From Cupriavidus neocaledonicus (lineage in GTDB: Bacteria; Pseudomonadota; Gammaproteobacteria; Burkholderiales; Burkholderiaceae), in assembly GCF_000372525.1 (NCBI RefSeq), contig NZ_AQUR01000106.1:1-64000 (forward strand): a DNA stretch of 64,000 nt. The letters run 5' to 3'. The translations under genes and the position numbers were made by a program. Shown here piece after piece: positions 8,784 to 16,844 of the stretch (positions within the stretch are counted from its first letter, which is position 1; every line of letters begins with the position of its first letter). A model generated the notes under the pieces. It saw nothing but the letters and a program-made list of their open reading frames with translations, was not told the DNA's origin and ran no database searches.

Positions 8784-9866
8784 ATGAAGACTTCCATTCG
8801 CGCATGCCTGGCGTGGCTCGCACTGACGCCCATGTTCGCACTGCCTGCGGCGGCCCAACAGGCCAAAGGCCAGTCCGAGCCATCCGCCAATGCCCGCAAG
8901 CCCGGCGTGGTCATCCTTGCCACCGGCGGCACGATCGTCAGCTCCACGCGCTCGCCCACGGACATGGCCAATTACAGCGGCGCCCTGGCCGGCGTCGATT
9001 CGCTGCTGAAGGCAGTGCCGCAGATTCACGACTACGCCAACGTGAGGGCCGAACAGATCGTCAACGTCGGCAGCAACGTCATTACCAGCGAAAACATTCT
9101 CAACCTTGCCAAGCGGGTGAACGCCTTGCTCGCGGAACCCGAGGTGGCGGGCGTCGTCGTGACGCACGGCACGGACACGATGGAGGAGACGGCATATTTC
9201 CTGAGCCTCGCTACGCGGTCGAGCAAGCCGGTCGTCATCACGGGATCGATGCGGCCTGCTACTTCGCTCAGCGCGGACGGCCCGGTCAACCTGCTCGACG
9301 CGGTCATGGTGGCCGCCGATCCAGGCTCGCGCGACCGCGGCGTCATGGTCGTGATGAACGACCGCATCAGCGCGGCGCGGTACGTGACCAAGATGAACAC
9401 GCTGAACGTCGACACGATGGGCGCGCTGGAGCAAGGCTACCTTGGCGCCATTGCCGGCGAGCGCGTGATCTATTACTTCGAGCCGGCACGCGCCAAGGGC
9501 GAACTGTACTTCGACGTGTCTGCCGTCACCAAGCTGCCGCAGGTGGAGCTGGTCTATCGCTACCAGGGGCAGGAAATGCAGCTCGTGCGCGATGCGGTGG
9601 CGGAGGGCGCGCGGGGCGTGGTCATCGGGTTCACCGGCAATGGCAACGCCAGCGCCGACCACGAAGCCCTGATTCGGGAGTTCGGCAGCAAGGGGATTCC
9701 GGTTGTCCGCAGCTCCCGTGCGGTGAGCGGCATCGTGACGCCCAAGCTGTCGGGCAGCATGGCCACCGGCAGCCTGTCTGCGCAGAAGGCACGCATCCTG
9801 TTGATGCTCGCGCTGAGCCAGACCAGCGACCTGGGGCAGATCTCAGAGTTCTTCGCGCAACAATGA
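8784..9866 (+). CDS. ansB: Periplasmic type II L-asparaginase
   Basis: A 360-residue asparaginase with a Sec signal peptide (residues 1-24, ending PAAAQQ). Both catalytic triad signatures are present: ATGGTI with nucleophile Thr50, and VVTHGTDTMEETAYFL with the Thr130-Asp131 pair. Type II enzymes hydrolyse L-asparagine, often also glutamine, to the acid and ammonia in the periplasm. It lies between a Bug receptor and a deacylase, so the acid released outside could be captured by the Bug protein. Type II rather than cytoplasmic type I is supported by the signal peptide. Confidence 0.93.
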   Translation: MKTSIRACLAWLALTPMFALPAAAQQAKGQSEPSANARKPGVVILATGGTIVSSTRSPTDMANYSGALAGVDSLLKAVPQIHDYANVRAEQIVNVGSNVITSENILNLAKRVNALLAEPEVAGVVVTHGTDTMEETAYFLSLATRSSKPVVITGSMRPATSLSADGPVNLLDAVMVAADPGSRDRGVMVVMNDRISAARYVTKMNTLNVDTMGALEQGYLGAIAGERVIYYFEPARAKGELYFDVSAVTKLPQVELVYRYQGQEMQLVRDAVAEGARGVVIGFTGNGNASADHEALIREFGSKGIPVVRSSRAVSGIVTPKLSGSMATGSLSAQKARILLMLALSQTSDLGQISEFFAQQ

Positions 9867-9882
9867 AATCCGGGACAAGCGC

Positions 9883-11331
9883 ATGACTACGACGCTGGAT
9901 CTGATTATCGAAGGCGGCACCGTCATCGACGGCACTGGCGCTCCCCGTCGGCGCCTGGACTTGGGTATCGCGGGGGACCGCATCGTTCGCCTTGGCGATC
10001 TGTCGGGTGTCCCCGCAGCCAGACGCTTCGATGCGTCCGGGCGCATCGTGGCCCCGGGCTTCATCGACGTGCATACGCATGATGACCGGCTCCTGCTCGA
10101 TGCGCCGCAAGGTCCGCATCCGAAGCTGTCGCAAGGCGTAACGACCGTCGTCACCGGCAATTGCGGGATCAGCCTGGCGCCGCTGCAATCGTCCGGAACG
10201 CCGCCCGCGCCGCTCGACCTGCTCGGGACAGGCGCCTGGCGATACGAGAGTTTTGGCGACTATCTGGACGAACTGGAGGCGTGCGGGCCGGCGGTCAATG
10301 CGGCCTGCCTGGTCGGGCATTCGACGCTGCGGGTAAGGCGCATGAACCGGCTCGACCGGGTCGCCACGGCAAGGGAGCAGCAGTTCATGGCGGCAGATCT
10401 CGACGCCGCGCTTGCGGCGGGTGCCATCGGCATGTCCACCGGGCTTTATTACCCGCCTGCCAGGGCGGCGGACACCGCCGAAGTGATCGCGGTCGGCGCG
10501 CCGCTGACCAAGGCTCACGGCATCATCACGATGCATATCCGGGATGAGGGCGACGCCATCGCCGACGCATTGGCCGAAGCGCTGCAGATCGGCCATGCGC
10601 TTGGCATCGAGACCGTACTGTCCCACCACAAGCTGGTCGGCAAGGCCAATCACGGGCGATCCGTGGAAACGCTGGCCATGATCGAAGCGGCCGGCAGGAA
10701 GCAGTCGGTCTGCCTGGACTGCTACCCGTACAACGCCTCGTCAACCATGCTGCTGCCGGCGAGGATTGCACAGTCCGACGATGTCCGGGTGACATGGTCC
10801 AAGGCCGATCCCACGGCTGCCGGGCGGTCACTGTTTGCACTGGCGCGGGAGCGGGGGACATCGCCCGAGGCGCTTGCCGAGGCCCTGCAACCGGCGGGCG
10901 CCATTTATTTCGCCATGAGCGAAGACGATGTGAGCCGCATTCTCCGGTACCCGGCCACGATGGTCGGGTCCGATGGCCTGGCACATGACGTGAGTCCGCA
11001 TCCTCGACTGTGGGGAACCTTCCCGCGCGTACTGGGCCACTATGCGCGAGATCGGGGGCTCTTTCCGCTGGAAACCGCCGTGCACAAGATGACCGGGCTG
11101 AGCGCCGGTCGCTTTGGCCTTGCCGGGCGAGGTATCGTCGCTGAGAACCACTATGCCGATATTGTCGTGTTCGACGAGCAATCGGTGGGCGACTCGGCGA
11201 CATTCGACCAGCCGACGGCAGTGAGTACTGGTATCGAGGCGGTGTTCGTTAACGGAAAGCTGGCCTGTCAGGACGGCGAGTCGAGGGACCTGCACGCCGG
11301 CAGTGTGCTGCGACACGGGGGCGCAAGATAG
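9883..11331 (+). CDS. N-acyl-D-amino-acid deacylase (D-aminoacylase)
   Basis: A 482-residue amidohydrolase-superfamily protein with no signal peptide, so probably cytoplasmic. Zinc-site motifs are visible: HTHDD (His64, His66) after APGFIDV, Cys95 in TGNCGIS, SHHKLVGKANHG in the middle and the late GSDGLAHD aspartate. This set of metal ligands is typical of D-aminoacylases, which release the free D-amino acid and a carboxylate. It is 16 bp after the asparaginase gene. The three-gene operon suggests use of asparagine-like amides and N-acyl-D-amino acids. The exact amino acid preference is not decidable here. Confidence 0.88.
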   Translation: MTTTLDLIIEGGTVIDGTGAPRRRLDLGIAGDRIVRLGDLSGVPAARRFDASGRIVAPGFIDVHTHDDRLLLDAPQGPHPKLSQGVTTVVTGNCGISLAPLQSSGTPPAPLDLLGTGAWRYESFGDYLDELEACGPAVNAACLVGHSTLRVRRMNRLDRVATAREQQFMAADLDAALAAGAIGMSTGLYYPPARAADTAEVIAVGAPLTKAHGIITMHIRDEGDAIADALAEALQIGHALGIETVLSHHKLVGKANHGRSVETLAMIEAAGRKQSVCLDCYPYNASSTMLLPARIAQSDDVRVTWSKADPTAAGRSLFALARERGTSPEALAEALQPAGAIYFAMSEDDVSRILRYPATMVGSDGLAHDVSPHPRLWGTFPRVLGHYARDRGLFPLETAVHKMTGLSAGRFGLAGRGIVAENHYADIVVFDEQSVGDSATFDQPTAVSTGIEAVFVNGKLACQDGESRDLHAGSVLRHGGAR

Positions 11332-11383
11332 AACGTGTGGTGCATCAATGGTCCGGGCTCGCCGCCCGGTCCGACAACCAACG

Positions 11384-12286
11384 CTATTCGACACCACGCG
11401 CGGTTTTAAGCCGTTTGAGGAACCAACGGCCGGCGGGGCCGGGTGGCGTGTCTTTCCGGTACACAGCGAACATGGCGATAGGGGGTGTGTGCGGATCGAA
11501 GGCTTCGAGCCGCAAGGGCACGAGGTTCCCGGTATCGAGGTCATCCTGGACCATCGCCACCGGCATATGGCCCCATCCGAATCCAGCGCGTAGAAATGCA
11601 TGCTTGGCACCCAGATCGGCAAGTCGCCAGATCTGTGGAGAGAAGACGCCGAAAGTCTGGCCTTCCGTCAGTGCCGTGCGGTCGGTCAGCACCAGTTGCA
11701 CATGTTCCTTTAGATCCCCCGGCCGGATGATCCCTTTCTTTGACGCCAGCGGGTGTGACGGCGCGGTGACCGTGATCATTGGAACATCCAGCAATTTCTC
11801 GGCGTCGAGAATCTCCGGCACCGATGGCATCGAGCCGCTGATGCCGAGCCGGCACGCCTGGGCAAGTACGGGCTGCATGACGGCGCCAAGCGCTTCGACG
11901 TAAAGCCGCAATGGGGTGTGCGGAAATTCGTTTCGGAACGCGCCTACGGCGTCGGTCAACGACGCCATCGGATACATCACGTCCACCACGACGGACAGTT
12001 CGGGTTCGAGTCCATCGGATATCACGCGCGCCTTGGCCTTGAAGCCGTCCATGCCGCTGACCACCACGCGCGCCTGCGCGAGCAAGGCGGCCCCTTCGTC
12101 CGTCAGCCGCGGATAGCGCCCGGCCCGATCGAAGAGCTGCACGCCGATCTGTCCCTCCAGGTTGGCCAGCGTATGGCTGACCACGGACTGCGCGCGTCGC
12201 AGTTTGCGGCCAGCGGCGGAGAAGCTGCCTTCATCGGCGGCGGCGATGAAGGTGCGAAGCTGGTCCAGCGAGACGGCGTCGAGCAT
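11384..12286 (-). CDS. LysR-family transcriptional regulator
   Basis: A 300-residue LysR protein: HTH in residues 1-62 (MLDAVSLDQLRTFIAAADEGSF, RRAQSVVSHTLANLE, LFDRAGRYPRLT), then an effector-binding domain. It is convergent with the deacylase gene, only 52 bp apart, and divergent from the DoxX operon. Two overlapping palindromes lie between its start codon and the DoxX gene, so control of that operon with autoregulation is the best inference. Confidence 0.92.
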   Translation of the reverse strand: MLDAVSLDQLRTFIAAADEGSFSAAGRKLRRAQSVVSHTLANLEGQIGVQLFDRAGRYPRLTDEGAALLAQARVVVSGMDGFKAKARVISDGLEPELSVVVDVMYPMASLTDAVGAFRNEFPHTPLRLYVEALGAVMQPVLAQACRLGISGSMPSVPEILDAEKLLDVPMITVTAPSHPLASKKGIIRPGDLKEHVQLVLTDRTALTEGQTFGVFSPQIWRLADLGAKHAFLRAGFGWGHMPVAMVQDDLDTGNLVPLRLEAFDPHTPPIAMFAVYRKDTPPGPAGRWFLKRLKTARGVE

Positions 12287-12288
12287 GT

Positions 12289-12315
12289 ATCTATGGAATA
12301 GATGGATTGCATCTA
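12289..12315. promoter_or_regulatory. Overlapping LysR-type operator dyads
   Basis: ATCTAT-gga-ATAGAT (12289-12303) and TAGATG-gattg-CATCTA (12299-12315) are two perfect inverted repeats sharing five bases. The first fits the T-N11-A LysR box. They sit two bases from the LysR start codon and about 75 bp upstream of the DoxX gene, a classic place for a divergent LysR regulator. Confidence 0.55.
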
Positions 12316-12387
12316 GAAATATAGGCTTCCTTGATACGTGTCAAGCCCCTAATCTTCGGTCATCCACTCTTTGAAAGGATGATCACC

Positions 12388-12819
12388 ATGAACCCCAACC
12401 TCAATGTCTCCCTGAACGCAAACTCGGCGCTTCCGGCCGCTGGCCGCACGCTCATTGCGGCGATCTTCTTCATTAGCGGCATCGGCAAGATCCTGGCCCC
12501 CGGCGCGACCATGGCCTATATCGGATCGCTGGGTCTCCCCGCCCCAGCGCTCGGACTGATTGGCGCACTGACGCTGGAGCTGGCGGGCGCCGCGCTGTTG
12601 GTCGTTGGCTACAAGACGCGCCTGGTTGCTCTCCTGCTTGCTGCCTACGCTGTCGCAACCGCGCTGATTTTCCACCACGCTCTCGCCGACCAGAACCAGA
12701 TGTTCCATTTCCTGAAGAACCTGGCAATGGCAGGTGGCCTTCTCCAGGTGGTCGCATTTGGCGCGGGGGCCTTCAGCCTAGACAACCGTCGCGCGCCGGC
12801 CGGGCGTGCGGTCGCCTGA
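12388..12819 (+). CDS. DoxX-family membrane protein
   Basis: A 143-residue protein with four predicted transmembrane helices: AAGRTLIAAIFFISGIGKI, LGLIGALTLELAGAALLVVG, LVALLLAAYAVATALIF and the C-terminal AMAGGLLQVVAFGAGAF. The 'RxLlaaiFfisGigKi' opening and the late FLKNLAMAGGLLQ segment are DoxX hallmarks. The ATG at 12388 is preferred over 12379 because AAGG lies nine bases ahead. DoxX proteins are small inner-membrane proteins linked to quinone and redox stress. It is first in an operon with a SnoaL-like protein and a quinone oxidoreductase, which fits electrophile defence. Confidence 0.9.
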   Translation: MNPNLNVSLNANSALPAAGRTLIAAIFFISGIGKILAPGATMAYIGSLGLPAPALGLIGALTLELAGAALLVVGYKTRLVALLLAAYAVATALIFHHALADQNQMFHFLKNLAMAGGLLQVVAFGAGAFSLDNRRAPAGRAVA

Positions 12820-12844
12820 CCATTGCATCGCTGGAGACAACATC

Positions 12845-13273
12845 ATGACCATCGCTACAACGCTTCTGCGGCAACACCTCCAATCGCTGGTGGACGCGCC
12901 GCAACAATGGCAGGAACTGATCGCCGAGAACATCGTATGGGACTTGCCCTATGCCCCCAGCCTGGGCCATCCGCTGAGACTCGAAGGCCGCGAATCCGTG
13001 TTGCGGCACGCGAGCTGGTTCGCGGGGGCGGTCAGGGACTTTCACTTCTTCGATGCCATCGTGACGGCGACCGATGACCCGCTGCATGCGATCGCACGGG
13101 TCCGTGGCGAGGGCTTGATTGCCGCGACTGGCCGCACCTACCGCCAGGAGTACGTCGTGTTTCTGACCGCCCGGGACGGCCGCATCGTGCATCTGCGCGA
13201 GTATTTCGACCCCGTCCAGGCCGCCCTTGCCCTCGATGCCCCGGTGGTGGGCGTCTCTTCCAGGAGCATTTGA
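12845..13273 (+). CDS. SnoaL/NTF2-like protein
   Basis: A 142-residue single-domain protein of the NTF2/SnoaL fold: an N-terminal helix (LLRQHLQSLVD), WQELIAENIVWDLPYAPSLG, LRLEGRESVLRHASWFAG, and the late sheet GRTYRQEYVVFLTARDGRIVHLREYFDP, which is a strong family signature. The start at 12845 follows CTGGAGACAACATC. The fold is used by isomerases, cyclases and hydrolases as well as binding proteins, so the reaction cannot be named. It sits between DoxX and the quinone oxidoreductase, and its stop codon overlaps the next start. Confidence 0.85.
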   Translation: MTIATTLLRQHLQSLVDAPQQWQELIAENIVWDLPYAPSLGHPLRLEGRESVLRHASWFAGAVRDFHFFDAIVTATDDPLHAIARVRGEGLIAATGRTYRQEYVVFLTARDGRIVHLREYFDPVQAALALDAPVVGVSSRSI

Positions 13274-14199
13274 TGAAAGCCATTCGAGTAACTGCCTATG
13301 GCAGCCCCGACCGCCTGACTCTGGTCGAGATGGACGACCCGGTGCCCGGCGACAATGAGGTATTGATCGAGGTTGCGGCGGCCTCGGTAAATCCCATCGA
13401 CTGGAAGATCGTCAGCGGCGCCATGCAGGCCTTTATACCGCTTCCCCTGCCATTTACGCCAGGCGTGGATGCCGCGGGGACCGTCATCGCGGTGGGGCGC
13501 AACGTCACCACCCTGAAGCCGGGGGATGAGGTCATGGGCTTTATCGGCATCGTGGGAGCCTTCGCCACCCGCGCTGTCGTGGAAGCGGCCCGGCTGGCGC
13601 GCAAGCCTGCGAGCCTGACTTTCGCGCAAGCCGCTGCGCTTCCCGCGGCGTCGCTGACGGCATGGCAGGCGCTGCACGAGCATGGCGTCCTGCAAGCCGG
13701 TCAGTCCGTCCTGATTCACGGTGCGGCGGGCGGCGTCGGCAGTGCAGCCGTGCAGCTTGCCAGGCTGGCCGGTGCCCGTGTGATCGGCACCGGCTCGGCC
13801 GGGAATCGCGACTATGTGCAAAGCCTTGGCGCGGACGCGTTCATCGATTACCGTGCCGAGGATTTCGCCAGGCGTGTCGCGGGGGTAGACCTGGTGCTGG
13901 ACCTGATCGGGGGCGAAACGCAGCAGAGGTCATGGTCAGTCCTGAAGCCCGGCGGCACGCTGGTTTCGACCGTTGCAAGGCCTGACGCGGCACGCGCCCA
14001 CGATGCGCAGGCGAGCGGCAGACATTTTGCGACCCGTAGCGATGGGCCGCTGCTCGGGAAGCTGGCAGCGCTCCACGCGTCCGGCGACCTGCGCACCCAC
14101 ATCGATTCGGTCTTTTCTCTTTCAGCCGCTGGCCAGGCGCTTCGCCACAGCATGGGCGGCCACGTCAGAGGCAAGGTCGTGGTGGACGTGGCCCGCTAG
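13273..14199 (+). CDS. NADP-dependent zinc-free alcohol dehydrogenase / quinone oxidoreductase (MDR superfamily)
   Basis: A 308-residue medium-chain reductase. It has the N-terminal GroES-like domain (MKAIRVTAYGSPDRLTLVE, VNPIDWKIVSG, PGVDAAGTV) and a Rossmann NADPH site HGAAGGVGSAAVQLAR near residues 150-165. Structural and catalytic zinc ligands are missing, as in quinone oxidoreductases. The ATG overlaps the previous stop by one base (TGATG), so the genes are translationally coupled. Likely role: NADPH-dependent reduction of quinones or enones in a stress operon with DoxX. Confidence 0.92.
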   Translation: MKAIRVTAYGSPDRLTLVEMDDPVPGDNEVLIEVAAASVNPIDWKIVSGAMQAFIPLPLPFTPGVDAAGTVIAVGRNVTTLKPGDEVMGFIGIVGAFATRAVVEAARLARKPASLTFAQAAALPAASLTAWQALHEHGVLQAGQSVLIHGAAGGVGSAAVQLARLAGARVIGTGSAGNRDYVQSLGADAFIDYRAEDFARRVAGVDLVLDLIGGETQQRSWSVLKPGGTLVSTVARPDAARAHDAQASGRHFATRSDGPLLGKLAALHASGDLRTHIDSVFSLSAAGQALRHSMGGHVRGKVVVDVAR

Positions 14200-14206
14200 G
14201 GATTGC

Positions 14207-14287
14207 TTAGGCACCGGAGCGAACCGCCGGCGGGGTGAGCGACTCGCGCATGTCGCGCGCCGCCTCGACCGGCATCCTGCCGAAAAG
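14207..14287 (-). pseudogene. Remnant of an AraC-family regulator (last 26 codons and stop)
   Basis: Read leftward this encodes LFGRMPVEAARDMRESLTPP... up to a TAA stop. It matches the C-terminal end of the intact AraC protein at 41492-42418 (LFGRTPVEEARDMRESFSLSP). The DNA match includes a shared 20-mer and the final Gly-Ala before the stop. Upstream codons no longer match, so only the tail survives. It lies at the end of the DoxX operon, which suggests a lost AraC gene or a rearrangement joint. Confidence 0.75.
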
Positions 14288-14385
14288 CGCGGCGTCTGCA
14301 TCCTCAGCCAAGATTCCCAAACGGCGATCAGCACTTCCGGAGCAGGCCTGAGAGAGACCCTGGTGCGCCAGCCGCGCGACGATGT

Positions 14386-14619
14386 CTACGGGGCATCGTC
14401 GCCTTCCGTTGCCGCGTCATCGCGGTATTCGAGCAGGTCTCCCGGCTGGCAATCCAGCGCCTTGCAGATGCGTTCGAGCGTATCGAAGCGGATGCCTTTC
14501 ACCTTTCCCGATTTCAGCAGCGACAGGTTGGGCTCGGAGATTCCGATACGCTGTGCCAGCTCGCGGGACTTCATCTTGCGCTCCGCCAGAAGCACGTCAA
14601 GTCTGACCAATACCGTCAT
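14386..14619 (-). CDS. Cro/CI-type (Xre) HTH regulator, YozG-like
   Basis: A 77-residue DNA-binding protein, almost all HTH: LAERKMKSRELAQRIGISEPNLSLLKSGKVKGIRFDTLERICKALDCQPGDLLEY. This short single-domain type is often encoded beside a DUF2975 membrane protein, as here, where the DUF2975 gene lies six bases upstream in the same operon. It probably autoregulates the pair; the palindrome at 15244-15273 in front of the operon is a candidate site. Confidence 0.9.
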   Translation of the reverse strand: MTVLVRLDVLLAERKMKSRELAQRIGISEPNLSLLKSGKVKGIRFDTLERICKALDCQPGDLLEYRDDAATEGDDAP

Positions 14620-14625
14620 TGTTCC

Positions 14626-15198
14626 TCAGACAAATCCTTTGTTTTCTTCGGCTATCCGAACGGCTTCGAGCATCGCCCACGCGATGGCGAGCAGCAGACC
14701 ACCGAGCAGGCTGACGAAGTAGTCGCTCAGCGTGATGGCGATGATCCAATAGGGCTTGCCGGGCACGCCCACCAGCGCCAGGCCCGTTAACAGCCGGATC
14801 AGCGGGACCGCTGGCCCCATTGCCGCCAATGCCAGCGCAATGCGACGCAGTCGAATGGCCGTGTCGATTGTCAGCACTTCACCGCGCCCGAAAGCCACGA
14901 ACATCCGCCGCGCCTGGTGCAGCATGCAGATTAACAGGGTCAGCCCAATACCGGTGGCAAGAAAGCCGGCTGCCCGGTGCATCGGCAACACCTGCACGGG
15001 ATATGCCGTGGACGCGTGCGTGATCCCGCGCACCACGCGCTCCAGCTTCGCTGCAGACGACCCGAACCATATCCATGCGGTGCTGACCAGCGCCACCGCG
15101 CCGCCCAATGTCGTCAACCACTGCATCGTGCGCGACAACGCGCGAATCCGGTGCAGCGCAGCGCCTTCAGGGATTGAGGAGGCAGACGAAACGAACAT
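14626..15198 (-). CDS. DUF2975 integral membrane protein
   Basis: A 190-residue membrane protein with about four helices: TTLGGAVALVSTAWIWFG, AAGFLATGIGLTLLICMLHQ, LALAAMGPAVPLIRLLTGLALVG and FVSLLGGLLLAIAWAMLEA. It ends with ARxxxEENKGFV-like residues (VRIAEENKGFV), a DUF2975 signature. Such proteins are paired with small Xre regulators; their biochemical function is unknown. The pair is transcribed leftward, divergent from an outer-membrane protein gene. Confidence 0.85.
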   Translation of the reverse strand: MFVSSASSIPEGAALHRIRALSRTMQWLTTLGGAVALVSTAWIWFGSSAAKLERVVRGITHASTAYPVQVLPMHRAAGFLATGIGLTLLICMLHQARRMFVAFGRGEVLTIDTAIRLRRIALALAAMGPAVPLIRLLTGLALVGVPGKPYWIIAITLSDYFVSLLGGLLLAIAWAMLEAVRIAEENKGFV

Positions 15199-15243
15199 GC
15201 AGAGACTCCGTTCGAAAAAGAGTTGCGAAAGTCCACATTGTAT

Positions 15244-15273
15244 TGTAAAACGGCAATGTTTTATCGTTTTACA
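15244..15273. promoter_or_regulatory. AT-rich inverted repeat, operator candidate
   Basis: TGTAAAACG and CGTTTTACA form a perfect 9-bp inverted repeat with a 12-base spacer in the AT-rich gap between the divergent DUF2975/HTH operon and the outer-membrane protein gene. It could bind the Xre regulator and control either side. No database support is available here. Confidence 0.4.
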
Positions 15274-15301
15274 TTAAATTATTTATACGAAAGGTAAATG
15301 C

Positions 15302-15916
15302 ATGTGGACTTTAGCACACGCGCGCACATCCCTCGGCGCAGTCTCTCTCACGCTCGCGCTGCTCGGTGTCACGGCGCCCGAGGCGCGGGCACAGCAGCTG
15401 GCTTCGCCGGCTGACGAATTCTGGTACGTCGGCGGAGATCTTGGCTACACCCGACAAAAATTCAGCACCGACCGTCCGGGCTGGACGGGCGTATCGTCCA
15501 ACAACCTGGCGGTAGCCTTCCGCGGCGGATACCAATTCTCGCGCTATGTGTCGGTCGAGAGCACGGTTTCCAGCCTCGGTGCGGCGGAAGCGGAATCAGG
15601 CAGCAGCAAGGACAAGTTCAGCATCGGCGCGTGGACGGCCAGCGTGGTCGGCCATTTGCCCGTGACCGAGCGATTCTCGCTGCTGGGCATCGCGACCGTG
15701 GGCTGGGTGGAGGGTGACCGCTCGGGTGACGTGGAATCGAGAAACCGGTCAGCCGGGCTGCTCACCCTGGGAGTCGGCGCCGTCTATGCGTTCTCACCGA
15801 ACTGGCGCTTGCGCGGCCAGTACACGAACTTCGGCAAGCTGACCTGGAAAGGCAGCAACGATGCCGCTGTAAAGACCCAGACGTTCACCCTCGGTGTCGA
15901 CTACATGTTCCGATAG
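15302..15916 (+). CDS. OmpA-like outer-membrane beta-barrel protein
   Basis: A 204-residue exported protein: Sec signal peptide of about 30 residues ending in EARAQQ, then alternating amphipathic strands (WYVGGDLGYTRQKF, LAVAFRGGYQFSRYVSVES, FSIGAWTASVVGHLPV, FSLLGIATVGWVEG, LTLGVGAVYAFSPNWRLRGQYTNFG, FTLGVDYMFR). The terminal phenylalanine-containing strand is typical of barrels inserted by BamA. It fits an eight-strand OmpA/Opa-like barrel without a periplasmic domain. Its role is unknown; it is not in an operon with its neighbours. Confidence 0.85.
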   Translation: MWTLAHARTSLGAVSLTLALLGVTAPEARAQQLASPADEFWYVGGDLGYTRQKFSTDRPGWTGVSSNNLAVAFRGGYQFSRYVSVESTVSSLGAAEAESGSSKDKFSIGAWTASVVGHLPVTERFSLLGIATVGWVEGDRSGDVESRNRSAGLLTLGVGAVYAFSPNWRLRGQYTNFGKLTWKGSNDAAVKTQTFTLGVDYMFR

Positions 15917-16090
15917 CAGGCGGTCCGGCCCGCAGCGTGAACACTCGAACAATCAGCTGTTGTGCCAGCTTCGATACTATCGCTCCCACTCACCGGCGGC
16001 CTCTGACTAAGGGGCAGCCTCAGAACCTGGACGAAGTGGTAACACGATTAATGCCTTCTACGATGCCTCGCGGCGTCGCGACAGTTTTAT

Positions 16091-16720
16091 ATGACTTACA
16101 AACTCATCGCGTTTGATTTCGACGGTACGTTGGCCGATTCGATGGAATGCTTTCTGCAGGCTGTCGACGTGGCATCCCGCAAACATGGGTTTCGGTCGCT
16201 CCAGGGCGATCTGCTCGCGCAAGCGCGCAGCAGCTCAGCGCGAGACATCATGCGGCTGCTTGGCGTGCCGCTGTGGAAGGTGCCTGCCATTACCATCGAG
16301 GTGAGGCGGCTGATGCACGAGCGCATCGCGCAGGTGTCGCTATTCCCGAACGTGGCCAAGACGCTGAATGCGCTGGCGCGGCGTGGTATCAGCCTCGCCG
16401 TTGCCACCTCGAACGACGAAGCCGTCGTGCGCACGATCCTCGGTCCCGCCGTGTGCGAACGGATCGGGCATTTCAGCTGCGGCATTTCGATGTTCGGCAA
16501 GACGCGCAAGCTGCGGGCGTTGGTCTCGTCCGCCGGTGTGCGTCCGGACGAGGCTTTGTATGTCGGCGACGAGATCCGCGACGCGCAAGCCGCCAGCGCC
16601 GCCGGCATGGCGTTCCGCGGCGTAGCCTGGGGTTACACGGCCGCGGCGGCGTTGCAGTTGCACTGTGCAACGCCACTGCTTGCAAGCCCGCAGGACTTGC
16701 TTGATTTGTCCCGCACCTGA
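16091..16720 (+). CDS. HAD-superfamily hydrolase (phosphoglycolate phosphatase-like)
   Basis: A 209-residue HAD phosphatase. Motif I is FDFDGTLADS with nucleophile Asp9 and Asp11, motif II the Ser/Thr region LAVATSNDEA, and motif IV VGDEIRDAQAASAAGM. An alpha-helical cap lies between motif I and II. The layout matches Gph-like phosphatases, but the cap gives no clear substrate. It is monocistronic and convergent with an AraC gene, with a hairpin between them. Confidence 0.88.
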   Translation: MTYKLIAFDFDGTLADSMECFLQAVDVASRKHGFRSLQGDLLAQARSSSARDIMRLLGVPLWKVPAITIEVRRLMHERIAQVSLFPNVAKTLNALARRGISLAVATSNDEAVVRTILGPAVCERIGHFSCGISMFGKTRKLRALVSSAGVRPDEALYVGDEIRDAQAASAAGMAFRGVAWGYTAAAALQLHCATPLLASPQDLLDLSRT

Positions 16721-16764
16721 ACCGCCAGACCGCGTGTACGTCGTGATGGCACGGTAGCACTGCG

Positions 16765-16794
16765 CACCTGGGGCATCGCCCGATGTCCCGGGTG
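16765..16794. terminator. Bidirectional hairpin between convergent genes
   Basis: CACCTGGGGCATCG and CGATGTCCCGGGTG pair over 14 positions including two G-U pairs, around a very short loop. It lies between the convergent HAD and AraC genes. No clear T-tract is present, so termination is inferred from position and stem strength. Confidence 0.45.
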
Positions 16795-16844
16795 CAATCC
16801 TTTCGCAGGCAGAAGGCGCAGCCGGCAGTGAAAGTTTGCGGCGG

